Positions 8,225-19,657 of a stretch of DNA of 46,183 nucleotides are shown here, in pieces; position 1 is the stretch's first letter; the number at the start of each line of letters is the position of its first letter. This DNA comes from Campylobacter concisus. Its GTDB lineage: Bacteria; Campylobacterota; Campylobacteria; Campylobacterales; Campylobacteraceae. Where the stretch lies: assembly GCF_002913745.1 (NCBI RefSeq), contig NZ_PPCG01000033.1, positions 1-46,183 of the forward strand, given 5' to 3'. The notes under the pieces are model-generated. The model saw only the letters and a program-made list of their open reading frames with translations. It was not told the DNA's origin and did not search any database. The translations under genes were made by a program, and so were the position numbers.

Positions 8225-9265
8225 CTAGAGCTTGCTGCTACCTTTTACCGAAGTGATCGAGTTTATAAATTTATAATCAATCTTTATATCACGCTCTTTT
8301 GGAAGTGAGTTTGCAAGGGCATTTAGCGTGCTTTCAAAGTCCTCAAACAGATAGTTTGCAAGGCTGCCTGGGTTTGGATTGATCTCATTTAGATAGACCT
8401 CGTCATCTATCACGAAAAAGTCGCATCTAATGATCGCTCCGTCAAATCCACAATCATAAATTTTAGAAAAGTTAAATTTAAGCTTTTGCTTTAGCTCTTC
8501 TGAAATTTCCGCCTCTTTTACCTTGTTTTCGTTTGAAAAACTAAGATACTTTTGCTCGTAGTCAAGAAATTCTTTCTTTTTTGGCTCTTCGATGATAGAA
8601 AATTTGATCTTTCCATCGATCCTGCAGCCAGCTAAGTTGTACTCTTTGACGCCTTTTATAAATGGCTCTACCAAAACATCTTTGTCAAATTCAAACGCCA
8701 CGTCTTTTGCGTAGGCAAGCTCGCTATCATCATGCACGACGCTCACGCCAATGCTGCTGCCTAGCCTTGCTGGCTTTAATATAATAGGATAGTGAAAATT
8801 TGGCTCGCTTTGACGAGTTAGCGTCTCATAGTCAAGCGCCTTTACACCAGCCTTTTGCGCTAGAAATTTAGTAAGCTCTTTGTTATAGCTAAGTGCGCTT
8901 GCTTCAAGCCTTGGACCTATGTATTTGACTCCGTAAAAGTCAAAAAGTGCCGCTATCTTGCCATCTTCGCCGTCCATGCCGTGGATCAAATTTATAATGA
9001 CATCGCATTCAACTTTGTTTGCGCCAAAAAGCGAGTGCGTGTAAAAGCCACCCTTTGCTAAAGATAGCTTCTTTGAGTTTTTATATTTGCCAGAGCTAAA
9101 GAAATTTGCCCTCATATCTTTTTGCTCGATCAGGTAAAAGTCCCTATTTGCATCGCAAAATATAAATTTTAGCTCCTGTTTTAGGACGTTTTTTAAAACT
9201 ATCGCGCTTACTATGCTTATCTCATGCTCAAAACTCTTTGCCCCAAATATCACGCCTAAATTCAT
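8225..9265 (-). CDS. ddl: D-alanine--D-alanine ligase Ddl
   Basis: Ddl joins two D-Ala with ATP to make the dipeptide used by MurF. The 346-residue protein has the ATP-grasp fold signatures: N-terminal '[18 protein letters not shown]', '[19 protein letters not shown]', '[15 protein letters not shown]', '[18 protein letters not shown]', '[14 protein letters not shown]', and the metal-binding '[20 protein letters not shown]' region near the C-terminus. The usual 'EVNTxPG' is here 'EINPNPGS'. It lies 11 nt after ruvA and appears to be the third gene of the FapA-like/ruvA/ddl unit; 64 nt separate it from the antitoxin start. Confidence 0.94.
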   Translation of the reverse strand: MNLGVIFGAKSFEHEISIVSAIVLKNVLKQELKFIFCDANRDFYLIEQKDMRANFFSSGKYKNSKKLSLAKGGFYTHSLFGANKVECDVIINLIHGMDGEDGKIAALFDFYGVKYIGPRLEASALSYNKELTKFLAQKAGVKALDYETLTRQSEPNFHYPIILKPARLGSSIGVSVVHDDSELAYAKDVAFEFDKDVLVEPFIKGVKEYNLAGCRIDGKIKFSIIEEPKKKEFLDYEQKYLSFSNENKVKEAEISEELKQKLKFNFSKIYDCGFDGAIIRCDFFVIDDEVYLNEINPNPGSLANYLFEDFESTLNALANSLPKERDIKIDYKFINSITSVKGSSKL

Positions 9266-9276
9266 CTTTTTTATCC

Positions 9277-9831
9277 TTATCCTAGTTTTTTAAGTGCCTC
9301 TTTTATAAGATCGCTCGTGTTTTCACTCTTACAATCAGGCAAAATTTTCACTATCTTCTCACGCTTAAAGCCAAGCGCCTCAAGTGCCAAAAGCGCCTCA
9401 TTTTGGTAGCTTGGCACGCTCTCATCGCTTATAAGCTTAGCATCACTTAGCTCGGCTATTATGCGCCTAGCCGTCTTTGGTCCGATGCCTGGCACGCTTT
9501 TAAAAGTGTCAGCGTCGCCGCTTATTATGGCGTTTGTAAATGCTTGCGAGCTAAGGCTTGAGCAAACCGCCATCGCTGTGCTAGCGCCTATGCCATTTAG
9601 CTTGATGAGCATCTCAAACATCTTTTGCTCGTTTGCGTCTAAAAAGCCGTAGAGTAAATTTGCATCCTCTCTTATGATCTGCGTTATGGCGAGCTCGGCC
9701 TTTTCTCCTTTACTAAGTTTTGCTGAGCAAAAAAGCGAGATGAAAATCCCATAACTTACGCCGCTATTTGTCTTAAGTATGGCAAATGCAGGCTCTTTTT
9801 TTGTAACGACGCCTTCGATTGCTTTTATCAT
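9277..9831 (-). CDS. ruvA: Holliday junction branch-migration protein RuvA
   Basis: RuvA binds Holliday junctions and loads the RuvB motor. The 184-residue protein has the N-terminal OB fold ([16 protein letters not shown]), the two helix-hairpin-helix motifs ('[18 protein letters not shown]' and '[19 protein letters not shown]') and the C-terminal RuvB-binding domain ([17 protein letters not shown]). Two ATGs stand in tandem; I prefer 9831 because AAAAGG is then 7 nt away, and it forms a TGATG overlap with the FapA-like stop codon. Translational coupling to that gene is likely. Confidence 0.95.
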   Translation of the reverse strand: MIKAIEGVVTKKEPAFAILKTNSGVSYGIFISLFCSAKLSKGEKAELAITQIIREDANLLYGFLDANEQKMFEMLIKLNGIGASTAMAVCSSLSSQAFTNAIISGDADTFKSVPGIGPKTARRIIAELSDAKLISDESVPSYQNEALLALEALGFKREKIVKILPDCKSENTSDLIKEALKKLG

Positions 9832-11762
9832 CATTTAACCTTTTGTTCCATGAAATTTATATCCGCGTAGTCTTCAAGTTTGTTTGACTTTTTGATCTTG
9901 TATTCGATCTCGCCGCCGTTATCAAATTTATCTAGCGTGATGACGTGAGCGGTCTCGTTTTGTTTTGAGACGTAGGTGACATTTTGCGGAGGATCGACTA
10001 TGACAAATCTTATCTCATTTAGCTCGATCCAGTTGCCTCTGTTTATCACTTTGGCTGAGAATATGCCATTTTGCATGATCTCAAGCTCATCTTTTAGATC
10101 AGCCAAAAGCTCCTTTTTCTCTTTAAATATCCTAAGCAAGGTGTTGTACTCATTAACTAGCCCTTGATACTCTTTTAGCTTTTTCATAAATGTCACTGGC
10201 GGTATCACCTTGGCTTTTGAGAGCTCCTCGATCTTAGCTTTTATCGTATAGATCGAGTCTTTGTTCTCGTTGATGACATTTTTCTTGCTCTCTATATTTT
10301 TAAGAAGTGTTGAGAGTTCAAGCTTGGTGCTCTCTATCTTGCTTAGCTGATCTTGCGTAGCCTCCGCACTTTCTGGCATCTTGCTGGCGTCAATGATAAA
10401 TTTATTATCAGTGCCTCTTAGATATCTAACGTCGATTAGGTGCGAGGCTGTGATGGTGCAGTTTGAGCCAAGCGTGTCTATCTGGATATTTTGAGCTGTT
10501 ATAGAGCCACCAACTACGCTATTAATTTTTACTCTTTTTGCTATGACAGTGCCACCTTCAAGCCTATCTATCTCGACGCTTTCAGCCTCCACCTTGCCGA
10601 TGTGGATAGAAATTTTGGCGTGTTTGGCGTAAATTTTAGCCTTTTGGTGAGTTTGACCGCCGATATTTACATCGTTTGCCTTGACCATCGCATTTGCGCC
10701 GACGTTTCCTTTTACCTCGATCTCATCAGCCTCCACGATGATGCCAGTGCCGATAGCGTCTTTGATCGTGTCAGTCTCACGAACTACCAAAGTGACATTT
10801 GTGTCGGTGCCTGCTTGGATAGAGCCAGTCGTTTTAAAATTTGCTTCATTTATCTCTATGCGCTCTTCTATATTAAAAGAGCCGTTTTTCTCGACCACGT
10901 AGCCTGATTTTTTAGCGAAATATTTTACACTCTCATCATTTTCCACGCGCTCGATATTTTCGCTTATGCTTATCTCTTTTTCAGTATCCTCTTTTGGCTT
11001 TGGCACCTCTATAAGTTTGCCTCTCACGTCGCGTCCATTTGCCCCTTCGTGAGACTTTTTCTCCTCCATGATAAGCTCATCTTTTGCCACGCCAAAGACA
11101 AAGCCCCTATCGGCGTAATCAACCTTATCCTCGTCTTTTAACCCATCAAGCTTATCTTTATAATAGTATATGATCTTTGCGTCGATCGCTTTTTTAGGGT
11201 TGATGCCCTGGGTTAAATTTAGCGTATAGTCCTTGTCAAGCTCGCCTTTTACGTGAATTATTGAGGCGATTTGTTTTAGCTCCTCTTTTAGCTTGCCGAT
11301 CCTTATGCCTATTAAAATTTGAGCCTTCATAAGCTGCTTTGCGATGTATTCATAAAGCTTGTCTTCGTAGTGTTGCTCGTATTCGCACTCTTTGCTCGCT
11401 CTAACCTTTGCGATGACCTTTGTGATGGTTGAATTTACGCCGATATCGATCTTTGGTAGCTTTGACGTGGCATTTAGCCTCACGTCAAAAAACTCCACGT
11501 CATAGACCTGCTCGATCTCTAGCGTCTCGTCAAGATAAAATGTGTTGTCATCAAAAAAGCTTAAATTTTCTTCAGGGACAAAAACTGGCTCGACGTTGTC
11601 TTTATTTTTGTAGTAAGTTAAAATATTTGAGAGTTTGTAATCTATAAATTCTACCGGCACGCTATATTGTTTGCTTAGCTCTTTAAGCGATAGATAAGGT
11701 GTTGAAGTTTGAATTTGCGTTGGCGGTAAAAATCTCTCGTTTTCTTGCACGTTCTCGCTCAA
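9831..11762 (-). CDS. FapA-type (DUF342) flagellar assembly protein A
   Basis: This 643-residue protein belongs to the FapA/DUF342 family, whose Vibrio member FapA is tied to flagellar assembly and polar localisation. Visible parts are an N-terminal region with '[20 protein letters not shown]', a middle domain with '[18 protein letters not shown]' and '[11 protein letters not shown]', then a long run of short beta segments ('[20 protein letters not shown]', '[19 protein letters not shown]', '[16 protein letters not shown]') that looks like a beta helix. A Lys/Glu-rich coiled coil of about 80 residues ([16 protein letters not shown] onward) and a C-terminal beta domain follow. The start is TTG at 11762, the only sensible initiator before '[10 protein letters not shown]'. 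It has no signal peptide, so it is cytoplasmic. It is the first gene of the ruvA-ddl unit. Confidence 0.85.
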   Translation of the reverse strand: MSENVQENERFLPPTQIQTSTPYLSLKELSKQYSVPVEFIDYKLSNILTYYKNKDNVEPVFVPEENLSFFDDNTFYLDETLEIEQVYDVEFFDVRLNATSKLPKIDIGVNSTITKVIAKVRASKECEYEQHYEDKLYEYIAKQLMKAQILIGIRIGKLKEELKQIASIIHVKGELDKDYTLNLTQGINPKKAIDAKIIYYYKDKLDGLKDEDKVDYADRGFVFGVAKDELIMEEKKSHEGANGRDVRGKLIEVPKPKEDTEKEISISENIERVENDESVKYFAKKSGYVVEKNGSFNIEERIEINEANFKTTGSIQAGTDTNVTLVVRETDTIKDAIGTGIIVEADEIEVKGNVGANAMVKANDVNIGGQTHQKAKIYAKHAKISIHIGKVEAESVEIDRLEGGTVIAKRVKINSVVGGSITAQNIQIDTLGSNCTITASHLIDVRYLRGTDNKFIIDASKMPESAEATQDQLSKIESTKLELSTLLKNIESKKNVINENKDSIYTIKAKIEELSKAKVIPPVTFMKKLKEYQGLVNEYNTLLRIFKEKKELLADLKDELEIMQNGIFSAKVINRGNWIELNEIRFVIVDPPQNVTYVSKQNETAHVITLDKFDNGGEIEYKIKKSNKLEDYADINFMEQKVK

Positions 11763-11883
11763 ATTTGATCCATTTCACATAAAATTTTGGCTCTTATTAT
11801 CTCTAAAACTTTATTAAATTTGGGTTATGTAAGCTTTAAAGCATCTTTTGTTACTATTGCGTTTTAAATTTACTAGGTGGGCG

Positions 11884-13284
11884 ATGTTTATAAAAGGCTT
11901 TTTTTCAAACTCAGTTGGCATCATGACTTCAAGGATTTTAGGGCTTATAAGAGATCTTTTAACGGCTTCTATCCTTGGCGCTGGCATATTTAGCGACCTC
12001 TTTTTCATAGCATTTAAGATACCAAATTTATTTCGCCGTATCTTTGGCGAGGGTGCCTTTACACAGGCATTTTTGCCAAATTTTGCAAATAGCAAGAAAA
12101 AAGCGATCTTTCAAGCTGAAATTTTCATCAAATTTCTACTTTTTATAGGCATTTTGACGCTTCTTGTAAATTTATTTACGCCCTACTTTATAAAGATCAT
12201 CGCAAGCGGCTTGAGCGAGCAAAATATCACAGACGCAGTGCCACTTGTGCGTATAAATTTCTACTATCTAGCCCTTGTCTATATCGTCACTTTCATGGGT
12301 GCGTTGCTTCAGTATAAGGGGCACTTTGCCACAACTGCGTTTTCTACTGCGCTACTAAATTTAGCCATGATCGCTTCACTACTTTTGGCTCGTGGCAAGA
12401 GCGAGAGCGTGGTCGCACTTTATTTTAGCTTTGGCGTCGTTGCAGGCGGCATCTTGCAGGTTTTAGTGCATCTAATCGCTATGAAATTTAACGCCTTAAA
12501 TAAAATTTTCTGGGGCGGTCTAAGCGGATATTTTAAGGGCAAAAGAGCGCAGAGCAAAGGCTTTTTTATAAATTTCTACCACGGCTTACTTGGCTCAAGT
12601 GCGATGCAGATAAGCGCATTTATGGACACTTGGCTGGCTAGTTTTTTGGTAAGTGGCTCGATAAGCTATCTTTTTTATGCAAATAGAATTTTTCAGCTCC
12701 CGCTTGCCATCTTTGCGATCGCACTCTCTCAGGCACTCTTTCCAAAGATCACTAGACTTTTAAAGCAAAAAGATGAGGCAAATGCCCTAGTTTGGACAAA
12801 AAAGAGCTTTTACCTGCTACTTTGCGCCCTGCTAGCAGCCACGATCACAGGCGTCGTGCTAAGCGAGTTTATCATCTGGCTCTTGTTTGAGAGAGGGAAT
12901 TTTGTAAGGGCAAACACCATTGAATGCGCCAAAGTGCTAAGTGCTTATTTGGTGGGGCTTACGCCATTTGGACTGGCTAAAATTTTCTCACTTTGGCTTT
13001 ATGCAAATATGAAGCAAAAAGAGGCGGCCAAAATTTCTATCATCTGCCTTATGATAAATTTGATCCTAGCTGTCATTTTGATGCAGAAATTTGGAGCTGC
13101 TGGCCTTGCATTTGCAAGCTCGCTCGGGGGATTTTTACAGCTTATTTTATATATAAGAGCCTTTGGAGCTAAGCGATTTTTAGCTATAATCGAGCCTAAA
13201 TTTATAGCCGCTATCGCACTTTTGGCGGTTTTGCTTTATTTTGGTTTAACATTTTTAAAGGATATATTTAATGCGAATTTTTGA
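11884..13284 (+). CDS. murJ: Lipid II flippase MurJ
   Basis: MurJ moves lipid II across the inner membrane. The protein (466 residues from the ATG at 11884) has about 13-14 hydrophobic segments and the MVF-family signatures '[20 protein letters not shown]', '[20 protein letters not shown]' and 'FTQAFLPNF'. These contain the conserved Arg and Asp residues of the MOP exporter cavity. I reject the longer frame from 11848: it adds a charged leader and has no ribosome binding site, while AGGTGGG precedes 11884. The 3' end overlaps cysS by 14 nt. It starts a long plus-strand gene run and is divergent from the FapA-like gene. Confidence 0.94.
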   Translation: MFIKGFFSNSVGIMTSRILGLIRDLLTASILGAGIFSDLFFIAFKIPNLFRRIFGEGAFTQAFLPNFANSKKKAIFQAEIFIKFLLFIGILTLLVNLFTPYFIKIIASGLSEQNITDAVPLVRINFYYLALVYIVTFMGALLQYKGHFATTAFSTALLNLAMIASLLLARGKSESVVALYFSFGVVAGGILQVLVHLIAMKFNALNKIFWGGLSGYFKGKRAQSKGFFINFYHGLLGSSAMQISAFMDTWLASFLVSGSISYLFYANRIFQLPLAIFAIALSQALFPKITRLLKQKDEANALVWTKKSFYLLLCALLAATITGVVLSEFIIWLLFERGNFVRANTIECAKVLSAYLVGLTPFGLAKIFSLWLYANMKQKEAAKISIICLMINLILAVILMQKFGAAGLAFASSLGGFLQLILYIRAFGAKRFLAIIEPKFIAAIALLAVLLYFGLTFLKDIFNANF

Positions 13285-14665
13285 TACTTCTAAAAGAGAA
13301 AAGGTTGAGTTTAGCCCTATTAAAGATGGTGAAGTTAGCATCTATCTGTGCGGTCCAACGGTCTATGACGACGCGCATTTGGGACATGCAAAGTCAGCCG
13401 TTAGCTTTGATCTTTTAAGAAGGGTCTTAAAAGCGCTTGGCTACAAGGTCAAATTTGCAAGAAACTACACCGATATCGATGATAAAATTTTAAACAAAAT
13501 GGCGCAGACCGGTCAAAGCCTAGAGGAGATCACAAACAAATATATAGCGCACTACGAGAGCGACATGGACGCTTTAAACGTGCTTGATCCAGACTTTAAA
13601 CCAAAGGCTACGCAGTGCTTGGAGGCGATCATTAGCTACATCAAGGTGCTTATGGATAGAGGTGTGGCATATAAGACGAGCGATGGAATTTACTTTGATA
13701 CGAGTAAGGATAGTGGCTATTTTAGTATCAGCGGTAAGGATAATAACACCGATCTTATCGCGCGCGTGGCAAGTTTTAGCGAGAAAAGAGATGAAAAAGA
13801 CTTCGTGCTTTGGAAATTTGACGAGAAATGGTACGAGAGTCCGTTTGGCAAGGGTCGCCCTGGCTGGCACACCGAGTGCGTAGCGATGATAAGAGAGTTT
13901 TTAAGCGACAAAGAAAATGATAAATTTGAGATCGACATCCACGCTGGTGGCATCGACCTGCTCTTTCCGCACCACGAAAATGAGGCAAGTCAGTGCAGAT
14001 GCGCCTATCATAAAAATTTGAGTAAATACTGGATGCATAACGGCTTTATAAAAGTAAATAACGAAAAGATGAGCAAGAGCCTAAATAATAGCTTTTTTGT
14101 AAAAGACGCCCTAAAAAACGTTCATGGTGAGGTGCTTAGATTTTATCTGCTTACAAGCCATTATAGGGCTCATTTTAATTATTCAGATGAAGACTTAGTG
14201 GCTTCAAAAAAGAGGCTTGATAAAATTTACCGCCTCAAAAAAAGAGTTGATGGCGTGCAAGCTGGCATGGCAAATGAGAGCTTTAAAAATGAGCTACTTG
14301 AGGCGCTAAGTGATGATCTAAACGCTTCAAAAGCGCTTGCAAGCGTCGATGAGTTTGTAAAAACGGCAAATGAAAGACTTGATAATAATCCAAAAGATAA
14401 AGCATATAAGGCCGAAGTGGTGGCAAATTTAGAGTTAATAGGCGAAATTTTAGGCATTGCTATCACAAACTATGTGGAGTATTTTCAGTTTGGTGTAAGT
14501 GACGAGCAAAAAGAGCATATCCAAAAACTTCTTGATGAGCGCGCGGTAGCTAAAAAAGAGAGAAATTTTGCAAGGGCTGATGAGATAAGAGATGAGCTAG
14601 CAAAAATGAATATCTCTATCATGGACACACCAAATGGCGCAGTTTGGGAGAGAAATAATGAATAA
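13271..14665 (+). CDS. cysS: Cysteinyl-tRNA synthetase CysS
   Basis: CysS is a class I synthetase that charges tRNA-Cys. The 464-residue protein has the zinc ligand and HIGH region '[19 protein letters not shown]' (HIGH as HLGH), other zinc ligands in 'GWHTECVAM' and 'PHHENEASQ', the KMSKS loop exactly as 'EKMSKSLNN', and the C-terminal anticodon-binding domain ('[20 protein letters not shown]'). The ATG at 13271 lies inside the last codons of murJ, and the end overlaps the next gene by 8 nt, so translation is probably coupled through murJ-cysS-msbA. Confidence 0.97.
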   Translation: MRIFDTSKREKVEFSPIKDGEVSIYLCGPTVYDDAHLGHAKSAVSFDLLRRVLKALGYKVKFARNYTDIDDKILNKMAQTGQSLEEITNKYIAHYESDMDALNVLDPDFKPKATQCLEAIISYIKVLMDRGVAYKTSDGIYFDTSKDSGYFSISGKDNNTDLIARVASFSEKRDEKDFVLWKFDEKWYESPFGKGRPGWHTECVAMIREFLSDKENDKFEIDIHAGGIDLLFPHHENEASQCRCAYHKNLSKYWMHNGFIKVNNEKMSKSLNNSFFVKDALKNVHGEVLRFYLLTSHYRAHFNYSDEDLVASKKRLDKIYRLKKRVDGVQAGMANESFKNELLEALSDDLNASKALASVDEFVKTANERLDNNPKDKAYKAEVVANLELIGEILGIAITNYVEYFQFGVSDEQKEHIQKLLDERAVAKKERNFARADEIRDELAKMNISIMDTPNGAVWERNNE

Positions 14666-16382
14666 TTTTGGCTTAAAAGATGTGCTAAAGCGCTTTGGTC
14701 CATATTTTAAAGACTACATCCCACACTTCATCTTTGCCATCATCGGCATGGGGCTTGCAAGTGGCGGAACGGCAGTAAGTGCCTATCTAGTGGAGCCTGT
14801 GCTAAATAAAATTTTCGTTGAGAAAAACGAAAAACTGCTCTACATCTTGCCTTGCGCCATCATCGCGATCTACGTTATAAAAAACATCGGAACCTTTATG
14901 CAGGCCTATTTTACGGCATATATCGGGCAAGATACGATTAGAAAATTTCGCGAAAAGATGGTTGCAAACCTTTTAAATTTAGATATGGATTTTTTCAATG
15001 AATTTAGAACCGGCGAACTAATCAGCAGAACGACAAACGACATCGACCGCATAAGATCGATAGTCTCAAGCATCATACCTGAGCTAACAAGAGAGTCAGT
15101 CACCATTATAGGACTTCTTTGCGTCGTCATCTATCAAAGTCCAAAGCTGGCGTTTTTCGCCCTTGTCGTCATGCCAGTGGCGATCTATCCGATCTCGCGC
15201 CTTGCTAAAAGGATGAAGAAAATTTCAAAGCAGTCACAAGAAAAAACATCCGACATCACCTCTGCGCTTAGTGAAATTTTTACAAATATCGAGATAATCA
15301 AAGCAAATAATGCCCAAGAATACGAGCATTCACGCTTTGTTGATGAAAACAACAAATTTTTTAGGCTAAATTTAAAAAGCGTCAAGATCGAGCAACTAGT
15401 AAGCCCGCTAATGGAGACCATAGGCTCGATAGGCGTAGCAGCAGTCATCATCATAGGCGGCAAAGACGTCATCGACGGGCATATAAATATGGGCGCATTC
15501 TTTTCATTTTTAACAGCGCTTTTCATGCTCTACACCCCGCTAAAACGCATCGTAAATATCTACAACAAGATGCAAGATGCCATCGCAGCAAGCGAGAGAA
15601 CGTTTTTCTTGATGGATAAGGTAAGCCAGATAAAAGATGGCCAAAAAGAGCTAAACGAAGAGATAAATTTGATCAAATTTAACGATGTCCGCCTAAGCTA
15701 CGGCGACAAAGAGGTCCTAAAAGGGATAAATTTAGAGGCAAATAAGTCAGAATTTATAGCCCTTGTTGGCTCAAGTGGTGGCGGAAAAAGCTCGCTTATG
15801 AATTTGCTTATGAGATTTTACGACGTAAATGGCGGAGAAATTTTGATAAACGGCACAAATTTAAAAGATATCAAAATTCACTCACTTCGCCAAAATATCG
15901 GGCTTGTAACCCAGCGTGTCTATATCTTTAACGACACGGTTGCTAAAAATGTCGCTTACGGAAGAGAATTTAACGAAGATGCCGTAATAAACGCACTAAA
16001 ACTAGCCAATGCCTATGAGTTTGTAAGCAAGCTAGATAACGGCATAAACACTATCTTAAATGAATTTGGCACCAACCTCTCAGGTGGTCAAAGACAGCGC
16101 ATCGCCATAGCTAGAGCGCTTTATCAAAATCCACAAATCCTCATCTTTGACGAGGCTACTTCAGCGCTTGATAACGAGAGCGAAAAAGAGATCACAAAAG
16201 CGATAAATAATCTAAGAAGCAAAAAGATCATCTTAGTCATCGCCCACCGCTTAAGCACGGTTGAAAATGCCGATAAGATCGCAGTTTTGAGTGATGGCAA
16301 GATCATTGATAGTGGAAGCGACGAGGAGCTTAACAAGAGAAATGAAATTTATGCAAGGCTTAAGGGCAAAGCCTTAGTTTAA
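14658..16382 (+). CDS. msbA: MsbA-like lipid-exporting ABC transporter
   Basis: This 574-residue half-transporter combines a six-helix ABC transmembrane domain (residues ~15-310) with a nucleotide-binding domain. The NBD shows Walker A '[11 protein letters not shown]', Q-loop '[13 protein letters not shown]', signature '[16 protein letters not shown]', Walker B '[12 protein letters not shown]' and the switch His in 'VIAHRLSTV'. It is similar in size and layout to MsbA, which flips lipid A core; its place after murJ and cysS matches the gene called msbA in C. jejuni. The ATG at 14658 follows GGGAGAG; the longer frame from 14634 would start inside cysS. Substrate assignment rests on family and synteny only. 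Confidence 0.85.
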   Translation: MNNFGLKDVLKRFGPYFKDYIPHFIFAIIGMGLASGGTAVSAYLVEPVLNKIFVEKNEKLLYILPCAIIAIYVIKNIGTFMQAYFTAYIGQDTIRKFREKMVANLLNLDMDFFNEFRTGELISRTTNDIDRIRSIVSSIIPELTRESVTIIGLLCVVIYQSPKLAFFALVVMPVAIYPISRLAKRMKKISKQSQEKTSDITSALSEIFTNIEIIKANNAQEYEHSRFVDENNKFFRLNLKSVKIEQLVSPLMETIGSIGVAAVIIIGGKDVIDGHINMGAFFSFLTALFMLYTPLKRIVNIYNKMQDAIAASERTFFLMDKVSQIKDGQKELNEEINLIKFNDVRLSYGDKEVLKGINLEANKSEFIALVGSSGGGKSSLMNLLMRFYDVNGGEILINGTNLKDIKIHSLRQNIGLVTQRVYIFNDTVAKNVAYGREFNEDAVINALKLANAYEFVSKLDNGINTILNEFGTNLSGGQRQRIAIARALYQNPQILIFDEATSALDNESEKEITKAINNLRSKKIILVIAHRLSTVENADKIAVLSDGKIIDSGSDEELNKRNEIYARLKGKALV

Positions 16383-16434
16383 GGCGATTTTTGCTAAGAT
16401 TTGCAGAAATTTTAGGCATTTTAAAGAGGTTAAA

Positions 16435-17508
16435 ATGAGCTTAAACTACAATACTTTAAAATCTATATTTTTCAAATTTGATCCTGAAACCGCCCACAAG
16501 ATCGCTGAAGTAGCGATGGTTGGGGCAAATAAAATTTTCCCTGGCTCGCTAAGCTTTTTGGCACACAAATGCGTGGTCGATGACAACGCGCTAAAACAAA
16601 ATTTATTCTCAAGCACCTATCACAACCCAGTTGGCATAGCTGGCGGCTTTGATAAAAACGCCACGATGTTTGAAGCGCTCACAGCTCTTGGGTTTGGACA
16701 TTTAGAATTTGGCACATTTACACCAAAACCACAACCTGGCAACGCAAAACCAAGGCTTTTTAGGCTCATAGACGAAGAGAGCATTCAAAATGCGATGGGC
16801 TTTAACAACGAAGGCTGCGAGGCTATCAAAAATAGAGTAAAAAAGATCTATCCTTTTACCATACCAATCTGGGCAAACATCGGTAAAAACAAGGTTACAC
16901 CAAACGAAGATGCGATAAAAGACTATGAAATTTTAGTAAAAGAATTTAGTGAAATTTGCGACACATTTGTCATAAATGTCTCATCGCCAAACACGCCAAA
17001 TTTAAGAGCACTTCAAGATGAGAGCTTTATAAAAGAGCTTTTTAGCGTCATTTTGCCACTTACTAAAAAGCCGATCATCTTTAAGATAGCTCCTGATATG
17101 AGCCACAAAGATGCGATCAAACTTTGTAGCTGCGCGGTAGAAAACGGCGCTAGCGGCGTGCTTGTTTCAAATACAAGCGTTGATTATTCGCTCTCTCACT
17201 CGTCAAATTTAAAGGATTTTGGCGGGCTAAGTGGCAAGGTGATCGCCAAAAAGTCAAAAGATATCTTTAAAGCCGTGGCTGATGAGCTTTATGGCAAGAC
17301 GACGCTTATCGCGTGTGGCGGCATAGATAGCGGTACAGAGGCCTATGAGCGCATAAAAATGGGAGCAAGTTTAGTGCAAATTTTTACAAGCTTTATCTTT
17401 AAAGGGCCGATGATCGCAAAAGATATAAATTTAGAAATTTTAGAGCTTTTAAAAAGAGATGGCTTTGCCTCTATCAGCGAAGCAGTCGGCGCAAATGTTA
17501 AAAAATAG
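16435..17508 (+). CDS. pyrD: Dihydroorotate dehydrogenase (quinone), class 2
   Basis: PyrD oxidises dihydroorotate to orotate in pyrimidine synthesis and passes electrons to the quinone pool. The 357-residue length and the N-terminal helical extension (SIFFKFDPETAHKIAEVAM) mark the membrane-associated class 2 form. FMN and active-site motifs are 'NPVGIAGGFDKNATMFEAL', 'FGTFTPKPQPGN', 'RLxNAMGFNN'-type ('SIQNAMGFNNEG'), and 'NVSSPNTPNLRAL' with the class 2 catalytic Ser. The C-terminus has 'LIACGGIDSGTEAYERIKMG'. An AAAGAGG site precedes the ATG. It lies 52 nt after the ABC transporter and 11 nt before the M16 protease gene. Confidence 0.96.
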   Translation: MSLNYNTLKSIFFKFDPETAHKIAEVAMVGANKIFPGSLSFLAHKCVVDDNALKQNLFSSTYHNPVGIAGGFDKNATMFEALTALGFGHLEFGTFTPKPQPGNAKPRLFRLIDEESIQNAMGFNNEGCEAIKNRVKKIYPFTIPIWANIGKNKVTPNEDAIKDYEILVKEFSEICDTFVINVSSPNTPNLRALQDESFIKELFSVILPLTKKPIIFKIAPDMSHKDAIKLCSCAVENGASGVLVSNTSVDYSLSHSSNLKDFGGLSGKVIAKKSKDIFKAVADELYGKTTLIACGGIDSGTEAYERIKMGASLVQIFTSFIFKGPMIAKDINLEILELLKRDGFASISEAVGANVKK

Positions 17509-17519
17509 AGGGCAAGAGA

Positions 17520-18761
17520 TTGATAAAATTTAATAAATTTAAACTAGAAAATGGACTTGAAATTTATCACGTGCCAGTAAATCCTGGCTCAAAAGTGATA
17601 AGTGTCGATGTCTTTTATAAAGTTGGCTCCAGAAACGAAGTGATGGGCAAAAGTGGCATCGCTCACATGCTAGAGCATCTAAATTTCAAATCAACCAAAA
17701 ATTTACGCGCTGGGGAGTTTGATGAGATCGTAAAGGGCTTTGGCGGCGTAAATAACGCAAGCACGGGCTTTGACTACACTCACTACTTCATAAAAGCCTC
17801 AAATGAAAATTTAGACAAAACGCTTGGTCTTTTTGCCGAGCTTATGAAAAATTTAAGCCTAAAAGATAAAGAATTTCAGCCAGAGCGCGAGGTGGTACAC
17901 GAAGAGCGCAGGTGGCGAACAGACAACAACCCTATGGGATATCTCTACTTTAGGCTCTACAACCATGCATTTATCTACCACCCATACCACTGGACACCAA
18001 TAGGCTTCATAAAAGATATCGAAAACTGGAAGATCGCTGATATAAAAGAATTTCACGCTACATATTATCAGCCAAAAAACGCCATTTTGATGATAAGCGG
18101 CGACATCGGCAAGGACGAGGCATTTAAGCTAGCTAAGAAAAACTTTAGCGGCATAAAAAATAAAAGAGCCATACCAAAACTACATTGCAAAGAGCCTGAG
18201 CAAGACGGCGCAAGAAGGGCTATCATCTACAAAGATAGCCAAACGCAAATGCTAGCGATCGCTTATAAGATCCCAGACTTTAGGCATGCTGATCAAGTGG
18301 GGCTAAATGCGATAAGCGAATACCTAGCTACTGGCAAAAGCTCTATCTTACAACAGCGCCTTGTCGATGAGCTAATGCTTGTAAATCAAATTTACGCTTA
18401 CAATATGAGCTGCGTTGATGAAAATTTATTTATATTTTTAGCAGTTTGCAACCCAGACGTCGAGGCTAGCGCGGTTGAGACTGAAATTTTAAAGATCATA
18501 GATGATCTAAAGAAAAAGCCAATCGACAAAGAGGACGTTTTAAGAGTTAAAAATTTGATAAAAACTGACTTTATCTACTCATTTGAGAGCGCGAGCAAGG
18601 TGGCAAATTTATACGGCTCATACCTTGCTAGAGGCGATATAAAGCCACTTTACGAGCTTGAAAAAAATATAGATAAGATAGATGCCAAGCTTTTAAAAGA
18701 GATAGCAAATAGATATTTCAACGAAAAAACTAGCACGACAATAATCTTAAAAAAGGAATAG
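17520..18761 (+). CDS. M16-family zinc protease
   Basis: This 413-residue protein is an M16 (pitrilysin/mitochondrial-processing-peptidase-like) metallopeptidase. The inverted zinc motif HxxEH is present as 'HMLEH' in '[14 protein letters not shown]', with the third ligand in '[10 protein letters not shown]'. A second, inactive-type half follows ('[19 protein letters not shown]'), as in two-domain family members. No signal peptide is seen, so it should be cytoplasmic or work with a partner. The start is TTG at 17520; the preceding GGGCAAGAGA is a weak ribosome binding site. It is 2 nt from dapA, a pairing also recalled in C. jejuni. Confidence 0.9.
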   Translation: MIKFNKFKLENGLEIYHVPVNPGSKVISVDVFYKVGSRNEVMGKSGIAHMLEHLNFKSTKNLRAGEFDEIVKGFGGVNNASTGFDYTHYFIKASNENLDKTLGLFAELMKNLSLKDKEFQPEREVVHEERRWRTDNNPMGYLYFRLYNHAFIYHPYHWTPIGFIKDIENWKIADIKEFHATYYQPKNAILMISGDIGKDEAFKLAKKNFSGIKNKRAIPKLHCKEPEQDGARRAIIYKDSQTQMLAIAYKIPDFRHADQVGLNAISEYLATGKSSILQQRLVDELMLVNQIYAYNMSCVDENLFIFLAVCNPDVEASAVETEILKIIDDLKKKPIDKEDVLRVKNLIKTDFIYSFESASKVANLYGSYLARGDIKPLYELEKNIDKIDAKLLKEIANRYFNEKTSTTIILKKE

Positions 18762-18763
18762 AC

Positions 18764-19657
18764 GTGAAAAATTCGCTTCAAGGTGCGATGACAGCACTAG
18801 TTACGCCATTTAAAAACCAAAAAATAGACGAAGTCAGTTTTGAAAAACTGATAAAAAGACAGATAAAAAACGGCATAGACGTCGTTGTGCCAGTGGGAAC
18901 AACTGGTGAGAGCGCAACTCTAACGCATGATGAGCATAGAATTTGCATCGAGATCGCAGTAGATGCATGTAAAGGCACAAATGTCAAGGTGCTCGCTGGT
19001 GCTGGCAGCAACGCCACTCACGAGGCCATCGATATCGCTAAATTTGCCCAAGCTCACGGCGCCCACGGCATCCTATCAGTCGCTCCTTACTACAACAAAC
19101 CAACACAAGAAGGGCTTTACGAGCACTACAAGGCTATCGCAAATAGCATAGAAATTCCAGTGCTTCTTTACAACGTCCCAGGCAGAGTTGGCGTAGATAT
19201 CTTGCCAGCGACCGTTTTTAGACTTTTTAAAGATTGTAAAAATATTTTTGGCATCAAAGAGGCAACAGGCAGCATCGATAGATGTGTCGATCTGCTAGCT
19301 CACGAGCCTGATCTAGTGGTCATCAGCGGCGAAGATGCGATAAACTACCCTATCCTATCATACGGCGGAAAGGGCGTCATCTCGGTCACTGCAAACCTCT
19401 TGCCAGATCAAATTTCACAGCTCACGCACCTTGCAATGAACGAAGAATATAAAAAAGCAAAACTGATAAATGACAACCTCTATACGATAAACAAAACGCT
19501 CTTTTGCGAAAGCAACCCGATACCGATCAAAGCGGCGATGTATCTAGCTGGGCTCATCGACTCTTTGGAGTACCGCTTGCCACTTTGCAAACCGAGCAAA
19601 GAAAATTTTAAAAAGATCGAAGAAGTTATTAAAAATTACGAAATAAAGGGATTTTAA
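18764..19657 (+). CDS. dapA: 4-hydroxy-tetrahydrodipicolinate synthase DapA
   Basis: DapA condenses pyruvate with aspartate semialdehyde in the DAP/lysine pathway, which feeds peptidoglycan. The 297-residue TIM barrel shows '[15 protein letters not shown]', '[16 protein letters not shown]', the catalytic Tyr in '[17 protein letters not shown]', '[11 protein letters not shown]' and the Schiff-base Lys in '[13 protein letters not shown]'. The start is GTG at 18764 after AAAAGGAA. Its last base overlaps the ATG of the next gene, so the two are likely coupled. Confidence 0.97.
   Translation: MKNSLQGAMTALVTPFKNQKIDEVSFEKLIKRQIKNGIDVVVPVGTTGESATLTHDEHRICIEIAVDACKGTNVKVLAGAGSNATHEAIDIAKFAQAHGAHGILSVAPYYNKPTQEGLYEHYKAIANSIEIPVLLYNVPGRVGVDILPATVFRLFKDCKNIFGIKEATGSIDRCVDLLAHEPDLVVISGEDAINYPILSYGGKGVISVTANLLPDQISQLTHLAMNEEYKKAKLINDNLYTINKTLFCESNPIPIKAAMYLAGLIDSLEYRLPLCKPSKENFKKIEEVIKNYEIKGF

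Noticed and set aside
10491..10907. 138-codon plus-strand frame inside the FapA-like gene
   Set aside because: It is antisense to a well-supported gene, has odd composition and no start signals.
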